A stretch of 64,000 bases of DNA, taken from contig NZ_JBHMIM010000025.1 in the NCBI RefSeq assembly GCF_048060115.1, forward strand, positions 26,685 through 90,684, read 5' to 3'. The notes under the pieces are model-generated. The model did no database searches and was not told the DNA's origin. It saw only the letters and a program-made list of their open reading frames with translations. The position numbers and the translations under genes are program-made. The stretch comes from Micromonospora_E sp048060115. Lineage in GTDB: Bacteria > Actinomycetota > Actinomycetes > Mycobacteriales > Micromonosporaceae. Shown piece by piece: positions 62,573-64,000 of this stretch (position 1 is its first letter; every line of letters starts with the position of its first letter).

Positions 62573-63772
62573 GTGTACAGCCGAACGCCACGCCGACACA
62601 GCGGCAGTGAGGGCGTCGAACGGGTACTGGTCCAGGTGTTCGGCGTGCTCCGGATCACCCAGTACCTCGCTGCGGGAGTGGGAGCGATCGTCTCGGACAG
62701 CTCCGTCTACCTACGACCGGAACTCGTTCTCGGCCTGTACGCCGCGACGGTGCTCTGGTCGGTCCTTCTGTTCGGATCGGTACTTCGGGGCGGTCGGGTC
62801 ACCACGCTGGCCATCGTCGCCGATGTCGTGATCATGGCGGTGGCATTGGTGGTGGTGGGTCGGCTGACCGCCCCCGGTGAGGCGATGGGCTGGGCGAACT
62901 GGACGGTAGCGCCGGCGAACGCCGCCGGCGTACTCGCCGTCGTCTTCGGTCGAATGACGCTGTCGGTGCCGGCGGTCGGCCTGCTCGCCGCGTGCTACCT
63001 GGTCGGGGTGTCGCGCGATCTCGCCGCCGAGCCGTCCGCCGTGGCCTCCGCCGCCGGCAACGTGGGGTCGCTCGTGCTGTTCACTGCCGCCGCCGGGTTC
63101 GGTGCGACGTGGATGCGCTCCTCCGCGCAGGCACTGGACCGGGCGCATCGGGCCGCGATCGAGGCAGACCGGTTGGCCGCCGACGCGGCCGCCAGGATGG
63201 CGTCGGTCGAGGCCCGGGACCGGGAGCGGATGCGGCAGTACCGCAACCTGCACGACACGGTGCTGACCACGCTGACCGTCGGCGCGCTGGGCAAGATCGA
63301 CCTGAACACCGAGCAGTTCCGACAGCACTGCGACCGGGACGCCCGGTATCTCCGCTCGTTGATCACCGGCCCGGTCGACGCGGTGGCCACCGACCTCAGC
63401 ACCGGGCTGGCGCGCGTCGTACGGGATCTGGAAGCGCTCGGGCTGCGGATCGAGCACAACTCGGTCGACCTGCCGACCAGGGTGCCGTCCCACGTCACCG
63501 ACGCCCTGCTCGGCGCGACGCGGGAGGCGCTCAACAACGCGCGCAAGCACGCCGGCACCGGGCAGGCCTGGTTGACGACCAGAGGAGACGGCGCCGGCGG
63601 CGTGCGGATCGGCGTCGTCGACCGCGGTGCCGGCTTCGTCCCCTCCCGCGTGCACGGTGGGTACGGGCTGCTCGGCTCGATCCGGCACCGCGTCATCGAG
63701 GCACGTGGTCAGTGCGAAATCAGTAGTGCCCCCGGCGAAGGGACATCCGTGGAGATCTCATGGAAAACATGA
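62573..63772 (+). CDS. NarL-type sensor histidine kinase
   Basis: 399 residues. Five or six N-terminal spans, a linker helix, the HisKA_3-like dimerisation helix with phospho-His about H227 (RQYRNLHDTVLTTLT), and an HATPase domain with TREALNNARKHAG (N box), GVVDRGAGF (G1) and GGYGLLGSIRHRV (G2). It should phosphorylate the regulator encoded at 63760. AAGGAC precedes the GTG at 62573. Confidence 0.85.
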   Translation: MYSRTPRRHSGSEGVERVLVQVFGVLRITQYLAAGVGAIVSDSSVYLRPELVLGLYAATVLWSVLLFGSVLRGGRVTTLAIVADVVIMAVALVVVGRLTAPGEAMGWANWTVAPANAAGVLAVVFGRMTLSVPAVGLLAACYLVGVSRDLAAEPSAVASAAGNVGSLVLFTAAAGFGATWMRSSAQALDRAHRAAIEADRLAADAAARMASVEARDRERMRQYRNLHDTVLTTLTVGALGKIDLNTEQFRQHCDRDARYLRSLITGPVDAVATDLSTGLARVVRDLEALGLRIEHNSVDLPTRVPSHVTDALLGATREALNNARKHAGTGQAWLTTRGDGAGGVRIGVVDRGAGFVPSRVHGGYGLLGSIRHRVIEARGQCEISSAPGEGTSVEISWKT

Positions 63773-63981
63773 TCGAGATCGGCGCCATCGACGACGAGAC
63801 GATGCTGTTGCAGTCCTTTGCGAACTGGTTCGCCAGCACTCCCGACATTCGTTTGACAGCGACCGCCGCGTCGGTCGACGAATACCTCGCCCGGCAGGGC
63901 GCACCGACAATCGTGCTACTCGATCTCGACCCACGGCCCCGGCGTTGTTCCTCTATGCCTGATTTGATCACGGTTTGTTAG
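63760..63981 (+). pseudogene. Response regulator, cut off after the phosphoacceptor strand
   Basis: The frame begins with a normal receiver domain (IEIGAIDDETMLLQSFANWF, acidic DD pair; IVLLDLD with the phosphoacceptor Asp), but after LLDLD the sequence turns into unrelated PRPRRCSSMPDLITVC and stops at 63981. A NarL-type regulator would continue for about 150 residues with a LuxR HTH. The gene is probably interrupted near 63930. Overlaps the kinase by 13 bases. Confidence 0.65.
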
Positions 63982-64000
63982 ATGCGGTAGACGGCGAAGG
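63936..64000 (-). mobile_element. Possible end of an insertion sequence (partial)
   Basis: From about 63936 the sequence is less G+C-rich than the flanking gene (TTGATCACGGTTTGTTAG). On the minus strand a frame enters from the right edge and ends FAVYRI-stop at 63978-63980, as a transposase C-terminus might. Only 65 bases are visible, so the family cannot be named. Confidence 0.35.

Overview
The window is very G+C-rich actinobacterial DNA, most likely from a Micromonosporaceae (Micromonospora-like) chromosome. The evidence is pervasive G/C third codon positions, GTG starts with ATGA/GTGA gene overlaps, XRE regulators paired with DUF397 proteins, a DUF2637/TraSA/RepSA-type integrative element, and the actinobacterial RNase H-phosphatase fusion and acVLRF1 genes.

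Layout. 1-2.1 kb: 5' part of an RNB ribonuclease, a lysine/alanine-rich H1-like protein and a small conserved protein. 2.5-9.9 kb: a beta-galactoside island with a LacI regulator, a GH42 beta-galactosidase, a binding protein and two CUT1 permeases, plus a divergent HAD phosphatase; two perfect 16-bp palindromes of the same type (3274 and 9839) are the probable operators. 9.9-14.6 kb: an XRE/NB-ARC/TPR regulator and a P1B metal ATPase with a TPC motif. 14.6-24.7 kb: accessory region with an MmyB-type regulator remnant, small genes, XRE and two DUF397 genes, a HAD phosphatase, GNAT, XRE-TPR, an acyltransferase/acyl-CoA dehydrogenase-like pair, and a Nudix gene with a truncated second copy. 24.9-26.3 kb: secreted PL1 pectate lyase with CBM2.

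26946-40168 is an integrated actinomycete integrative and conjugative element (AICE), bounded by a perfect 40-bp direct repeat. The right copy is the 3' end of rnpB (RNase P RNA, minus strand, 40137-40564), so the element sits in the 3' end of the RNase P RNA gene. It carries int, xis, RepSA-like rep, DUF2637, small transfer genes, an FtsK-like tra, a Pra-like gene and a divergent GntR (KorSA-like) regulator with clustered operators. Cargo follows: a HAD phosphatase about 85% identical (by eye) to the one at 17717, an HTH/PLD-like gene, and a membrane-anchored NB-ARC protein with seven nearly identical 42-residue TPR repeats, a candidate STAND-type defence protein. CAGGGCGTC repeats at 11-bp spacing near both ends look like integrase arm sites.

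40.6-64 kb is mostly core chromosome: histidine phosphatase, a phosphotransferase interrupted by one TGA, a TSUP permease, the rnhA-fusion/zinc-ribbon/Nif3 operon, a flavoprotein, XRE-TPR and Prim-Pol-like genes, a SWIM/SNF2 pair, a heterodimeric ABC exporter with complementary degenerate ATP sites, a PPOX-like protein, a membrane-protein operon with one broken gene upstream of acVLRF1, and a sensor kinase whose response regulator is cut off near the right edge, probably by an insertion. Several breaks (41489, 59570, 59774) could be real decay or sequencing errors.
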